Origin: Zhihengliuella salsuginis
GTDB lineage: Bacteria; Actinomycetota; Actinomycetes; Actinomycetales; Micrococcaceae
Length of the DNA stretch: 43,861 nt
Assembly (NCBI RefSeq): GCF_014651715.1
Contig: NZ_BMXK01000014.1
Location: forward strand, 1 to 43,861
Reading direction: 5' to 3'
Shown: one piece after another, positions 24,765-33,381 of the stretch
Numbering within the stretch: position 1 is the first letter of the stretch
Layout of the letters: every line of letters begins with the position of its first letter
Translations under genes and position numbers: made by a program
Notes under the pieces: model-generated
What the model was told of the DNA's origin: nothing
Databases searched by the model: none
Seen by the model: the letters and a program-made list of their open reading frames with translations, nothing else

Positions 24765-26417
24765 CTAGTCAGTGCCGAGGCTGGGCCGCGACGCCGGATT
24801 CGCGTCCGGCGCGGACGGGTCGTCCACCGCGAAGAGGACCTCTCCGGCGCGCACCGTCCGCAGGCAGCGGGGAAACTCGTTTTCCAAAACGGGGAGCAAC
24901 GGCGTGCCGGCGCGTGCATCCGTGCTCCAGGAGGCCACGCGGGTGTCCGGCGTCTGCACCATCATCTCGGACGGGCTCCAGACCGCGAACGTGGCCTCCC
25001 CGCCGGGGACGAGCTGTCCGCCGAAGGGGATGTCGACCCCCGCGGCCCGGTAGCCGGAGCGGGTGTGGGCGAGGAAGGCTGCGCGCGCCGAGATCCGCGC
25101 GGACTCCGTCGACAGGTTCAGGCACGCTTTGACGCCCGCCCACGGGTCGACGACGGTCACCGGAGCGTCCGATCCCAGGCAGACCGGTATGCCGGCCGCC
25201 AGGAACCTGCCCGCCTCGTTCATGCTGAGGGACCGCTCGGGGCCCAGCCGCGACGCGTACAACCCGCCGGGACCGCCCCAGAGCGCGTCGAAGGCCGGTT
25301 GCAGGGAGACCGTCACACCGGACGCGAGAAGCGCGGCGATGACGTCGTCGTCCACCATCTCCGCGTGCTCGAGGCGGTGTCCCAGGCGCTGCAGGGCGTC
25401 CTCGCCGACGACCGCCGCCGCACGGCGGAATCCCTCGGCCGCGGCATCGGCACCGGCATCGCCGATGACGTGGAAACCGGCCTGCACCCCCGCCCGGGTG
25501 CAGGCGACGACGTGGGCGGAGATCTGCTCCGGCGAGAGCAGGAGGGTGCCCCGCTCCCCCGGCGCGTCCGAGTAGTCGGACCGCAGGGCGGCCGTCCGCG
25601 AACCGATCGACCCGTCGATGTTCAGGTCGCCGCCGAGGCCGGCGAAGTACGGCCCGAAGCCCTCCGCGAGCGCCTCGGCGTCGGCGGCCGTCGCCGCGAG
25701 TTCCGCCCAGTAGATGCGGACCAGCGGATAGGCGGCCGGGTCGGCTGCGACGAGCTCCTGCAGCAGTTCGGCATCGCGCCGGCCGCTGATCTGCGGAGCC
25801 GCCATCTCGGCGACGCCCGCGTAGCCGTTTCGCGCGAAGTGCCCGAGCGCCGCGCGGAGGTAGCGCCGCCGCGTGGCGTCGTCGTAGTCCGTCGCCCGAT
25901 CGCGGATCGACCGGTGGGCGTCGCCGGTGACGTGGGCCGTCGCCGTGCTGCGCAGGCCGTCCGCCTGCGGCCCGGCCACGAGTGCGGAGTGGACGTCTAC
26001 GCGCGCCAGGTAGACCTCGGCGCCGGCGGCCGCCGCCTCGAGCTCGCCGACGGAGGGCAGCCGGGGCTCGTCCCACAGCGTCTCGTCCCAGCCGAAGCCG
26101 AGGACGGCCTCGCCCGGTGCCTGCTCTGAGGCCGCGCGGACGGCTCCGAGCACCTCTTCCGCCGAGCGCGCCGTCCGCAGATCGAGCTGCTCGAGGGAGG
26201 CGCCCACCTCGGTGAGGTGTACGTGCGAGTCGAAGAACGCGGGCGCGACGAGGCCGCCGTCGAGGTCGACGACGGTCATCCGGTCGTCGATCAGCGCGGC
26301 GGCGGCCGCCTCCTGGCCGATCCAGGCGACGGTCCCGCCGTCGACCAGCATGGCCGTCGCGAGTGGGTCCGCCGGCGAGTAGACGGAGCCGTTGCGGTAC
26401 ATGACCAGCGAAGACAC
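24765..26417 (-). CDS. Amidohydrolase family protein (YtcJ-like)
   Basis: A 550-aa metal-dependent hydrolase of the amidohydrolase-3/YtcJ group. The N-terminal beta-sandwich (MYRNGSVYSPADPL) leads to the first metal motif FFDSHVHL. Further features are LNIDGSIGSRTAALRSDY, GFHVIGDAGADAA, LEHAEMV and the late Asp in PVCLGSDAPV, all normal for the group. It is probably cytosolic; the substrate is unknown (N-acyl, carbamate or formamide compounds are typical for the group). It lies 34 nt downstream of helY on the same strand and may be the end of that transcript. Confidence 0.88.
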   Translation of the reverse strand: MSSLVMYRNGSVYSPADPLATAMLVDGGTVAWIGQEAAAAALIDDRMTVVDLDGGLVAPAFFDSHVHLTEVGASLEQLDLRTARSAEEVLGAVRAASEQAPGEAVLGFGWDETLWDEPRLPSVGELEAAAAGAEVYLARVDVHSALVAGPQADGLRSTATAHVTGDAHRSIRDRATDYDDATRRRYLRAALGHFARNGYAGVAEMAAPQISGRRDAELLQELVAADPAAYPLVRIYWAELAATAADAEALAEGFGPYFAGLGGDLNIDGSIGSRTAALRSDYSDAPGERGTLLLSPEQISAHVVACTRAGVQAGFHVIGDAGADAAAEGFRRAAAVVGEDALQRLGHRLEHAEMVDDDVIAALLASGVTVSLQPAFDALWGGPGGLYASRLGPERSLSMNEAGRFLAAGIPVCLGSDAPVTVVDPWAGVKACLNLSTESARISARAAFLAHTRSGYRAAGVDIPFGGQLVPGGEATFAVWSPSEMMVQTPDTRVASWSTDARAGTPLLPVLENEFPRCLRTVRAGEVLFAVDDPSAPDANPASRPSLGTD

Positions 26418-26451
26418 AGATATCCTCTTTCGTAACGGGGTGGCGCGTCGC

Positions 26452-29274
26452 CTAGTCGGCGACGCTGGAGTAGGCGACGACGCCGCGGCGGACCAGGTCG
26501 ACGGCGTCGCGGCACGTCGCCGAGAAGCCCTCCGGGGCGTTCGGGACCTTGGCCAGCTGGTCGAGCGAGTCGATGACCTGCTTGGCCCAGCGCACGAAGT
26601 CCCCGGCAGCGAAGTCGACCCCGCGCAGGCACTCCTTCAGGTCCCGGCCCTGCGCCCACTTGAACATCGGCCAGATCAGACCCGACTCCGGTTCGGCCGT
26701 TTCGGGCAGGCGGTGCTCGTTCTCGGCATCGGAGAGCTCGCTCCACCGCCGGACGGCCGTGTCCCAGGCCGCCGACATGGCCTTGGTCGGCAGCTTGGGA
26801 TGGACCGTGTTGTCCTCCCGCTTGGCCTGGTAGACGAGCGCCGTGACGAAGCCGGCCAGCTCCGCGGCGTCCAGAGCGTAGAGCGCACCGGATTCCAGCA
26901 CGAGCGAGGAGAGCAGGTCACGTTCGCCGTAGATCCGGCGCAGGCGGTCTCCGGCCGGCGTGGTGTAGATCTGGCCGGTCTCCGGCTCGGTGTGCAGGTA
27001 GTCGTAGGACTCGAGGACCGTGCACACCCTGTCGAACGTCTTGGCGATGGTGTTGGTCCGGCCGCGGATCTGGCCGGTGAGCTTGTCCGTCTCGGCGCGC
27101 AGCTTGGTCCAGCGCTCCCCCCACCGGGCGTGGTCCTCACGATCGGAGCACCCGTGGCAGGGGTGCCGCTTGAGCTTGCGCCGGAGGTCGGCGATGCGCT
27201 GCTCCTGCTGGGCGTTCCCGCCGTATTCGAAGCCCGCGGCGTTGCGGCGCGGTGGCCGGCCGTCGTGGATGGCGTTGCGCAGGCTGGAGGCCAGGTCGCG
27301 GCGTTCCTTCGGCGACTTGCCGGTGAAGTGCTTCGGAACGCGGATGCGGGAGACGATCTCCACGGGGCCGTCGAGGTCGTTGCTTCCCAACCTCCTGATC
27401 TGCTTGTCCTCCGTCAGAACGGTCGGGCGGGGGTCGCGGTGCGAGTCGGAGAGCTCGATCACGACGCAGCGTCCCAACCGCCGGGGCCCTCCGACGTCCA
27501 GCACGTCGCCGACCGCGACCTGGTGGAGGGACTCGTCCGCCGCGCTGTGCCGTGCGCGCGACGCGGTCCGGGAGGCCTCCTTCTCGGCCGCCGAGAGATC
27601 GCGCCGCAGGCCGGCGTACTCGGTGAAGTCGCCCAGGTGGCACTGCATGGCCTTCTCGTATCCGGCCAGGGACTCCTCCCGGCTGCGGACCTGCCGGGCC
27701 AGCCCCACAACGGACCGGTCCGCCTGGAACTGGGCGAACGACGACTCGAGGATGGAGCGTGCCCTGTCCCGGCCGAACTGGGAGAAGAGGTTCAGGCTCA
27801 TGTTGTAGGTCGGGCGGAAGCTGGAATTCAGCGGGTAGGTGCGCCGCGAGGCCAGGCCCGCCACGGCGGCCGGGTCGGTTCCCGGCTGCCACTGCACGAC
27901 GGCGTGGCCCTCCACGTCGATCCCGCGTCGGCCGGCGCGCCCGGTCAGCTGCGTGTACTCGCCGGCCGTGACAGTCACGTGCTGCTCGCCGTTGAACTTC
28001 TCGAGCTTCTCCAGCACCACGCTGCGTGCCGGCATGTTGACGCCGAGCGCCAGCGTCTCCGTCGCGAACACGGCCTTGACCAGGCCGCGGGCGAACAGCT
28101 GCTCGACCACCTCCTTGAAGATGGGCAGCATGCCGGCATGGTGCGCGGCGAATCCGCGCATCAGGCCCTCGCGCCAGCTCCAGTAGCCGAGGACTTCGAG
28201 GTCCTCCTTGGGCATCTGGTGCGCCGCCCGCTCGACCGCCTGGGCGATCTCCTCGGCTTCGGGGCCCGTGGTGAGGGCGAGACCGCTGCGGACGCACTGG
28301 TCGACGGCGGCGTCGCAGCCCTTGCGCGAGAAGATGAAGACGATCGCGGGAAGCAGTGCGGCCCGGTCCAGCGACAGGACCATGTCGGGCCGGGTGACCT
28401 TGTGGCTGACCTGCGGGCGCTCGCCCCGGGGGTGGCCGTGGCTGTTGCCGCCCCGGCCGCGTCCGCGGCGCGGTCCCCCGGACCGGAATCCCGTGCGCAT
28501 GTCCCGCTGGGCGAATTTGACGAGTTCCGGGTTGACCTTGACGTCGTCCTCGTCGGCCGGGCCGTCCGCGGCCGCGGCCTCGTCGAAGGAGACGTCGCCG
28601 GCGAAGAGGTCGACGATGCGGCCGTTCGCCATGACGTGCTGCCACAGCGGGATGGGCCGGTGCTCGGACACCACGATGGCGGTGTCCCCGCGGACGGTGT
28701 CGAGCCAGCCGCCGAACTCCTCGGCGTTGGAGACGGTGGCGCTGAGGGAGATGACCTGGACGTTCTGCGGGAGGTGGATTATGACCTCCTCCCACACCGC
28801 TCCGCGGAACTTGTCGGCGAGGTAGTGGACTTCGTCCATGATCACGAAGCCGAGCCCCGCGAGGGTGTCCGACTCCGCGTAGAGCATGTTGCGCAGCACC
28901 TCGGTGGTCATCACGATGACGTCGGCTTCGCCGTTGATGCTGGTGTCGCCGGTGAGCAGACCGACGCGGTCGTGGCCGTAGCGCTGGCAGAGTTCCGCGT
29001 ACTTCTGGTTGCTGAGGGCCTTGATGGGGGTCGTGTAGAAGGCCTTCTGCTGCCGTGACAGCGCGAGGTGGACCGCGAACTCGCCGACCACGGTCTTGCC
29101 CGCGCCGGTCGGCGCGGCCACGAGGACGCCGCGGTCGGCCTCCACGGCCTGGCACGCCTCGATCTGGAAGGGGTCGAGCTCGAAGGCGAGGGTTTGACGG
29201 AAGCCGTGGAGCTCCGTCTTGGCGTCGGCAGCGCGTACTTTCGCGGCCGCGTACTTTTCAGCGGGCGAAGACAT
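26452..29274 (-). CDS. helY: Ski2-like DEAD/DEAH-box helicase HelY
   Basis: A 940-aa superfamily 2 RNA helicase of the Ski2/Mtr4 type. Motifs in order: Q-like DPFQ at 34-37, Walker A APTGAGKT at 54-61, TTPIKALSNQK, DEVH at 147-150, SAT at 178-180, then domain 2 with FATETLALGVNMPAR and QLTGRAGRRGID. An Arg/Gly-rich insertion (RSGGPRRGRGRGGNSHGHPRGE) precedes domain 2. The C-terminal half holds the DSHCT-like region and a CHGCSDRE cysteine pair. Its likely role is RNA unwinding or decay. Its position after tatA-tatC is conserved in Actinobacteria. Confidence 0.93.
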   Translation of the reverse strand: MSSPAEKYAAAKVRAADAKTELHGFRQTLAFELDPFQIEACQAVEADRGVLVAAPTGAGKTVVGEFAVHLALSRQQKAFYTTPIKALSNQKYAELCQRYGHDRVGLLTGDTSINGEADVIVMTTEVLRNMLYAESDTLAGLGFVIMDEVHYLADKFRGAVWEEVIIHLPQNVQVISLSATVSNAEEFGGWLDTVRGDTAIVVSEHRPIPLWQHVMANGRIVDLFAGDVSFDEAAAADGPADEDDVKVNPELVKFAQRDMRTGFRSGGPRRGRGRGGNSHGHPRGERPQVSHKVTRPDMVLSLDRAALLPAIVFIFSRKGCDAAVDQCVRSGLALTTGPEAEEIAQAVERAAHQMPKEDLEVLGYWSWREGLMRGFAAHHAGMLPIFKEVVEQLFARGLVKAVFATETLALGVNMPARSVVLEKLEKFNGEQHVTVTAGEYTQLTGRAGRRGIDVEGHAVVQWQPGTDPAAVAGLASRRTYPLNSSFRPTYNMSLNLFSQFGRDRARSILESSFAQFQADRSVVGLARQVRSREESLAGYEKAMQCHLGDFTEYAGLRRDLSAAEKEASRTASRARHSAADESLHQVAVGDVLDVGGPRRLGRCVVIELSDSHRDPRPTVLTEDKQIRRLGSNDLDGPVEIVSRIRVPKHFTGKSPKERRDLASSLRNAIHDGRPPRRNAAGFEYGGNAQQEQRIADLRRKLKRHPCHGCSDREDHARWGERWTKLRAETDKLTGQIRGRTNTIAKTFDRVCTVLESYDYLHTEPETGQIYTTPAGDRLRRIYGERDLLSSLVLESGALYALDAAELAGFVTALVYQAKREDNTVHPKLPTKAMSAAWDTAVRRWSELSDAENEHRLPETAEPESGLIWPMFKWAQGRDLKECLRGVDFAAGDFVRWAKQVIDSLDQLAKVPNAPEGFSATCRDAVDLVRRGVVAYSSVAD

Positions 29275-29308
29275 CAGTTGCTGCCCGTCTCCTTAAGCAT
29301 TGGGGGCG

Positions 29309-30112
29309 TCAGTCCGGAAGCGAACTGGCGTTCTTGGCGTTCTCCTCGTTCTCGCGCTCACGGGCTGCGGCGAGCTTGGCCCGGCGCTTGTCGTTGTAGA
29401 GGCAGAACCCCGTGGCGGCGGCGAAGAGGATGAGCAGGGGGCCGGCCAGGACGAACATGGTGAGGGCATCGCCGCCCGGGGCCGCCATGGCCGCGACCAG
29501 CGCGATCAGGAAGACCGTGATGCGCCAGTTCTTCAGGATCAGCTTTCCGGGCAGGATGCCGATCATGTTGAGCCCGACGAGCAGGACCGGAAGGAGGAAG
29601 GCGATGCCGAACGCCAGGAACAGGCGCAGGACGAAGTCGAGGTATTCGGGCGCGGTGACGTAGTTGACCGCACCGCCGGGCGTCAGCCCGACGAAGAAGA
29701 TCAATGCGTAGGGAAGCGCCCAGAACCCGAGGAGGATCCCGCCGACGAACAGCGGCACCGCGGCACCGATGAAACCGACGGTGGTCCACTTCTCCTTCTT
29801 GTGCAGCCCGGGCACGATGAACGCCCACAACTGGTACAGCCACACCGGCGAGGACATGACCAGGCCGAGGAAGACCGAGACCTTGATCAGCATGTCCAGC
29901 GGGGAGACCGCCGAAGCGAAGTTGGCCTGGCCGCCAGCGTCGATCAGCGGCTCGACGATGATCTCCATCACCGGGTTGTAGAGGAAGAACCCGCCCACGG
30001 TCGCGAGGAAGAGCGCGCCGAGGGCGATGAACAGCCTGTTCCGGAGCTCGATCAGGTGTTCTTTGAGGGACATCCGGCCCTCGGAGTTTTTGCGTCCTGC
30101 TGTCAGTGCCAC
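29309..30112 (-). CDS. tatC: Sec-independent translocase TatC
   Basis: The multispanning receptor of the twin-arginine pathway, which exports folded proteins. QcrA in this window may be a client. It is 267 aa with six helices. It carries the cytoplasmic N-terminal signature MSLKEHLIELRNRLF and the conserved FVVPGLHKKEK region (here AFIVPGLHKKEKW). The C-terminal tail is basic and acidic mixed (NDKRRAKLAAARERENEE). The GTG at 30112 gives a 13-residue lead; an ATG at 30073 directly before SLKEHL is an alternative start. It lies 24 nt after tatA. Confidence 0.95.
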   Translation of the reverse strand: MALTAGRKNSEGRMSLKEHLIELRNRLFIALGALFLATVGGFFLYNPVMEIIVEPLIDAGGQANFASAVSPLDMLIKVSVFLGLVMSSPVWLYQLWAFIVPGLHKKEKWTTVGFIGAAVPLFVGGILLGFWALPYALIFFVGLTPGGAVNYVTAPEYLDFVLRLFLAFGIAFLLPVLLVGLNMIGILPGKLILKNWRITVFLIALVAAMAAPGGDALTMFVLAGPLLILFAAATGFCLYNDKRRAKLAAARERENEENAKNASSLPD

Positions 30113-30136
30113 GTCGGGTTCGATGTCACTTCTCGG

Positions 30137-30382
30137 CTACGCGTTGTCGCGGTTCTGCGGGTCGTCGCCCTTGGGGTTGACGACCTTGCCCTCGACCGGC
30201 GCCTCGTCGTCCGAGGCGGACGACTCCTTGTCGCCGCCCTCGTCCTTCATGTGGCGGACCTCGGTCTTGAAGATGCGCAGCGACTGGCCCATCGAACGCG
30301 CCAGCCCCGGGAGCTTCGGAGCCCCGAAGAGCAACAGCACGAGAGCGATGATGATGAGCCACTGCCAGCCCTGAATACCCAT
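30137..30382 (-). CDS. tatA: Sec-independent translocase TatA
   Basis: Forms the protein-conducting element of the twin-arginine translocase. It is 81 aa: an N-terminal helix (WQWLIIIALVLLLFGAPKLPGLARSMGQSLRIFKTEV) with the hinge FGAPKLP, an amphipathic helix, and an acidic unstructured tail. A strong ribosome binding site (GAAAGGAAAG) precedes the ATG at 30382. A TAGACT hexamer at 30410-30415 gives it its own promoter. tatC follows directly. Confidence 0.95.
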   Translation of the reverse strand: MGIQGWQWLIIIALVLLLFGAPKLPGLARSMGQSLRIFKTEVRHMKDEGGDKESSASDDEAPVEGKVVNPKGDDPQNRDNA

Positions 30383-30409
30383 GTGGTTCTTTCCTTTCGT
30401 TGGCTTACA

Positions 30410-30415
30410 AGTCTA
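30410..30415 (-). promoter_or_regulatory. -10 element for tatA-tatC
   Basis: On the minus strand TAGACT gives a start near 30403 and a ~21-nt leader holding GAAAGGAAAG. It lies immediately beyond the stop codon of the upstream small membrane gene. Confidence 0.45.
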
Positions 30416-30417
30416 CT

Positions 30418-30768
30418 TCACAGGCCGTAGAGATCCCCGTAACGCTGGGGCTGCCCACGTAAACGTTTGTTGTCGATCCGGCGACGCCTCCGTGCTTCGC
30501 GGCCGGCCTCCCGGGATTCCGCGTAGATCTCGCGGGCGTGCTCGGGATCGACGAAGAGGGCGCCGACTCCGGCGGAGTCCGCCCCCGCGACCTCTCGGGC
30601 GGCACGGTCCTTCTCGTCCAGCAGGGACGAGAACTCGCCGCCGGCCTCCAGTGCGGCGTCGTACACGCGTTTGCCCTTCAGGCCGACCCGGAACAGGACC
30701 ACCGCATGGAAGATCAGGGCGGCGAGAACCAGGACGGTCCAGAGCAGAATCCAGGACCCAACGCTCAC
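30418..30768 (-). CDS. Small membrane protein downstream of pafBC
   Basis: A 116-aa protein with one N-terminal membrane helix (SWILLWTVLVLAALIFHAVVLFRV) and a charged cytoplasmic tail predicted helical (DEKDRAAREVAG...AREIYAESREAGREARRRRRIDNKRLRG). I do not recognise a family. The GTG start overlaps the pafBC stop by 4 nt (GTGA), so it is co-translated with pafBC; that suggests a functional or at least regulatory link. It lies just upstream of tatA. Function unknown. Confidence 0.75.
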   Translation of the reverse strand: MSVGSWILLWTVLVLAALIFHAVVLFRVGLKGKRVYDAALEAGGEFSSLLDEKDRAAREVAGADSAGVGALFVDPEHAREIYAESREAGREARRRRRIDNKRLRGQPQRYGDLYGL

Positions 30769-32777
30769 GTCGCATTCCCACTTTCCGTATCGATCGAGTA
30801 CGCCTTCAACGCACGCCGCAGCCAGGCCCCGGTCTCACGGGCCAGCTCCTGCGGCTCGGTGACGAACACGTCTCCGCCGTGCGCGGCGACGAGCCGGTGC
30901 ACATGGGTGGAGCCCGCGACGCGCACCTCCCCCATCCTAAGGTCCTTCTCCGCGCCGCGGCCCGCGGCCACGCGCGACGGCGAGTAGTCCCGCAGCAGCC
31001 CGTCCAGGCGCGACGCGAACGCCAGGACGACCGCGCCGTCGTCGTCCTGCGGCGCGTAGAGGTTCCGGGAGAGGTCCCGGGCCTCGGCGGCATGCCGCTC
31101 GCCCGGGGTGAACGTCTCCTCCGACTGCGCGTGTCCGACGATCCGGTCGAGGCGGAAGAGGCGCATCCCGCGCCGTTCGCGGCAGTAGGCCTGGACGTAG
31201 GCGGTGGGACCGGACTCGAGGAACCGGACGGGCTCGACGGTCCGGGCGGTGACCTCGTCCCGGGTGGGGCTGTAGTAGTCGATGGCCAGTGCGCGGTGTT
31301 CGGCGACGGCCCTCTTGATGGCACCGCTGAGCTCCGGGTCGTCGTCGGCGCGGCTCTGCAGGGCGATCGCGTCGAGCACCGGGAGGTGCTCCGTCGCCTC
31401 CTCGAGCTTGGCCAGCGCGCTGACAGCGGCCTCCGTGGAGGTGCCCGGGACCTGGCTGAGCATCCTCAGCCCGATCACCATGACGAATGCCTCCGTCAGG
31501 CTGAGCACGAGCGGCGCCTCGAGCTCGGGCGGGGTGCTGATCTGCACCGGGTCGGCCTCGAAGTCCAGGTCGATGCGCGTGCCCAGGCTGATGTCGTCGG
31601 GGCCGAGCAGGCTGATGCGCTGCAGGTCGGTGGTGAGTGTGTGCTCGCTGATGCCGAAGTGCTCGCGGATCTCCGCCCGCCCTGCCGTGCCGCGGTGCTG
31701 CACGAACGCGACGATGCTCAACGCGCGGGCCGCCATCGCCACGCCGGAGCTGCGCCCGGCGCCGACGGTCTTCTTCAACGAGTACTCGGGCACCGCACCC
31801 GTCTGGGCCGCCAGAGCGCCTGTCAGGCGGCGGACGACGGCGTCGCGCAGCTCGGCGGGTCCCGTCACCTCGACGTCCGCGCCGAGGGAGGCCAGCCGTT
31901 CCGACGTCGCCTCGGCGTCGTGGTAGTCGAACTCGACCTCGTCGAAGCCCTCGCGCGGGGACGACCCGATGCGGACGGCCGCGGCGCGCAGGTCCTGGCC
32001 GCGACCGGCCGCGAGGCGGACGCGCGCCGTCGTCGTCGCTTCCCGGGGCGAGAGCCGCGCCAGGTAGTCGCGGGCCGAGAACCCGGCGGGGCGCGGCGGG
32101 GTGCCCACGGCGTCCGTCGCGTCGATGGCGCTGACGATCCGGGAGAGGCGGAACATGCGCTCCTGGCGGCGCTCGAGATCGAAGGCGATCAGGTACCAGA
32201 GCCCGAAGCGGGAACCGAGGCCCCAGGGGGCGACGCGGCGCACGGACTCCTCCCCCGTCACTTTGCGGTACGCGAATGCGACCGGCTCCCCGCGCAGGGC
32301 CGCATGGGTCAACGGGGTCAGCACCGACTCGCCCACCGTCAGGCGGGCCGCGAACGGGCTCGCGTCGACAGCGAGTGCGTCGGCGCTCGTCAGGCGGGCC
32401 AGCGCGCGGCCGGCCGCCCCGCCGAAGCCGGGGTCCGCCCACAGCCGCGCGGCCAGGGTGAGCGCCATGGTCTCCTGCGAGGTGAAGGCGATCTCGGGGA
32501 TCTGCGTCTGGCCCGGGTCGACCCTGTACAGCGCGCCGGACTCGTAGAACGAGTCGTTCGCGGCGCCGGCGTCGGCTGTGATCTCGATGCCCAGCTCGCG
32601 GAGGTGCGCCTTGTCCCGCTCGAACTTGGATTCGAAGTTCTTGTCGTCGAGGTCGCGGTAGCCGTCGATCGCATGGCGAAGCTGCGCCTTGGTGAGTCCT
32701 CGGCGCGGCGCTTGCAGGAGCGTCACGAGCAGACTCACGAAGCGTTCCGTCTGATCAACCTTGGTTTGGGCAGCCAC
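30765..32777 (-). CDS. pafBC: PafBC, fused WYL-domain transcriptional activator
   Basis: In most Actinobacteria PafB and PafC are two adjacent genes forming a heterodimer that activates the RecA-independent DNA damage response. Here one 670-aa chain carries both, as in Arthrobacter. It has two copies of HTH-WYL-WCX: the first HTH at about 10-65 (RFVSLLVTLLQAPRRGLTKAQLRHAI), a first WYL region with FAYRK and WGLGSRFGLWYLIAFDLER, a second HTH near 340-390 (RAEIREHFGISEHTLTTDLQRI), and a second WYL with IDYYSPTRDEV and RRGMRLFRLDRI. I start at the GTG at 32777, with TAACGT 7 nt upstream. It is beside the pupylation genes. Confidence 0.9.
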   Translation of the reverse strand: MAAQTKVDQTERFVSLLVTLLQAPRRGLTKAQLRHAIDGYRDLDDKNFESKFERDKAHLRELGIEITADAGAANDSFYESGALYRVDPGQTQIPEIAFTSQETMALTLAARLWADPGFGGAAGRALARLTSADALAVDASPFAARLTVGESVLTPLTHAALRGEPVAFAYRKVTGEESVRRVAPWGLGSRFGLWYLIAFDLERRQERMFRLSRIVSAIDATDAVGTPPRPAGFSARDYLARLSPREATTTARVRLAAGRGQDLRAAAVRIGSSPREGFDEVEFDYHDAEATSERLASLGADVEVTGPAELRDAVVRRLTGALAAQTGAVPEYSLKKTVGAGRSSGVAMAARALSIVAFVQHRGTAGRAEIREHFGISEHTLTTDLQRISLLGPDDISLGTRIDLDFEADPVQISTPPELEAPLVLSLTEAFVMVIGLRMLSQVPGTSTEAAVSALAKLEEATEHLPVLDAIALQSRADDDPELSGAIKRAVAEHRALAIDYYSPTRDEVTARTVEPVRFLESGPTAYVQAYCRERRGMRLFRLDRIVGHAQSEETFTPGERHAAEARDLSRNLYAPQDDDGAVVLAFASRLDGLLRDYSPSRVAAGRGAEKDLRMGEVRVAGSTHVHRLVAAHGGDVFVTEPQELARETGAWLRRALKAYSIDTESGNAT

Positions 32778-32799
32778 GGTGCACACGTTACTACGAAGA

Positions 32800-32837
32800 A
32801 TGCCGGTGTGCTCCGCTGTTGCGGAACGCACCGGCAT
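32800..32837 (-). terminator. Terminator after the cytosolic FKBP gene
   Basis: 17-nt arms (32800-32816 and 32821-32837) pair with one wobble and one mismatch around a TGTT tetraloop. On the minus strand it lies 34 nt past the FKBP stop and just before the pafBC promoter. Confidence 0.7.
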
Positions 32838-32871
32838 CCTGAATGCTGCGCCGGGAGGGCGCGAGGGGCGG

Positions 32872-33267
32872 CTAGCGGGCGCCCATCAAGTCGATCACGA
32901 AGATCAGGGACTCGTTGGGGGCGATCGCCGAGCCGGCGCCACGCTCGCCGTACGCCAGGGCGGACGGGATCTCCAGACGACGGCGGCCGCCCACCTTCAT
33001 GCCCAGCAGGCCCTGGTCCCAGCCCTTGATGACCTGTCCGACGCCGACCGTGAAGTCGAGCGGGGCGCCGCGGTTCCAGGACGCGTCGAACTCCTCGCCG
33101 GTGGACCAGGAGACGCCGACGTAGTGCGCCGAGACGACCGTGCCCGAGACGACCTCGGCGCCGGTGCCCTCGACCAGGTCCTCGACGGCGAGCTCCTCCG
33201 GCGGGGTGTCCCCCGGGAAGTCGATCTCCGGCTTGGTGCGGTCGTAGTCGCGCTGACCAAATGACAT
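32872..33267 (-). CDS. FKBP-type peptidyl-prolyl isomerase (cytosolic)
   Basis: A 131-aa single-domain FKBP without a signal peptide. Typical elements are VSAHYVGVSWSTGEEFDASWNRGAPLDFTVGVGQVIKGWDQGLLGMKVGGRRRLEIPSALAYGERG, including the active-site Tyr, Phe/Trp and the AYGERG loop. It catalyses cis-trans isomerisation of prolyl bonds. The ATG at 33267 is preferred because GAGGGA lies just before it; an ATG at 33279 is also in frame. It is separated from the FKBP lipoprotein upstream by a hairpin. Confidence 0.93.
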   Translation of the reverse strand: MSFGQRDYDRTKPEIDFPGDTPPEELAVEDLVEGTGAEVVSGTVVSAHYVGVSWSTGEEFDASWNRGAPLDFTVGVGQVIKGWDQGLLGMKVGGRRRLEIPSALAYGERGAGSAIAPNESLIFVIDLMGAR

Positions 33268-33304
33268 GGGTTCCCTCATCTTTCGTCTGGGTGGGCGGAT
33301 GACG

Positions 33305-33365
33305 ACGGGCGGCAGGCCGGGAGCCGGCTGCGCCTCGCGCGTCCTGGTCCCAGCCTACCGCCCGT
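33305..33365 (-). terminator. Hairpin after the FKBP lipoprotein gene
   Basis: ACGGGCGGCAGG (33305-33316) pairs with CCTACCGCCCGT (33354-33365) with one mismatch. The 37-nt loop contains a further GC-rich hairpin. It lies 16 nt past the stop of the gene ending at 33382. The large loop makes the terminator call moderate. Confidence 0.45.
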
Positions 33366-33381
33366 GCGGACGTGCCTGCTT

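Noticed and set aside
26392-29058. An 888-codon plus-strand frame opposite helY
   Set aside because: Shadow of helY codon structure (Val/Asp/Arg/Gly-rich), no motif and no start signal.
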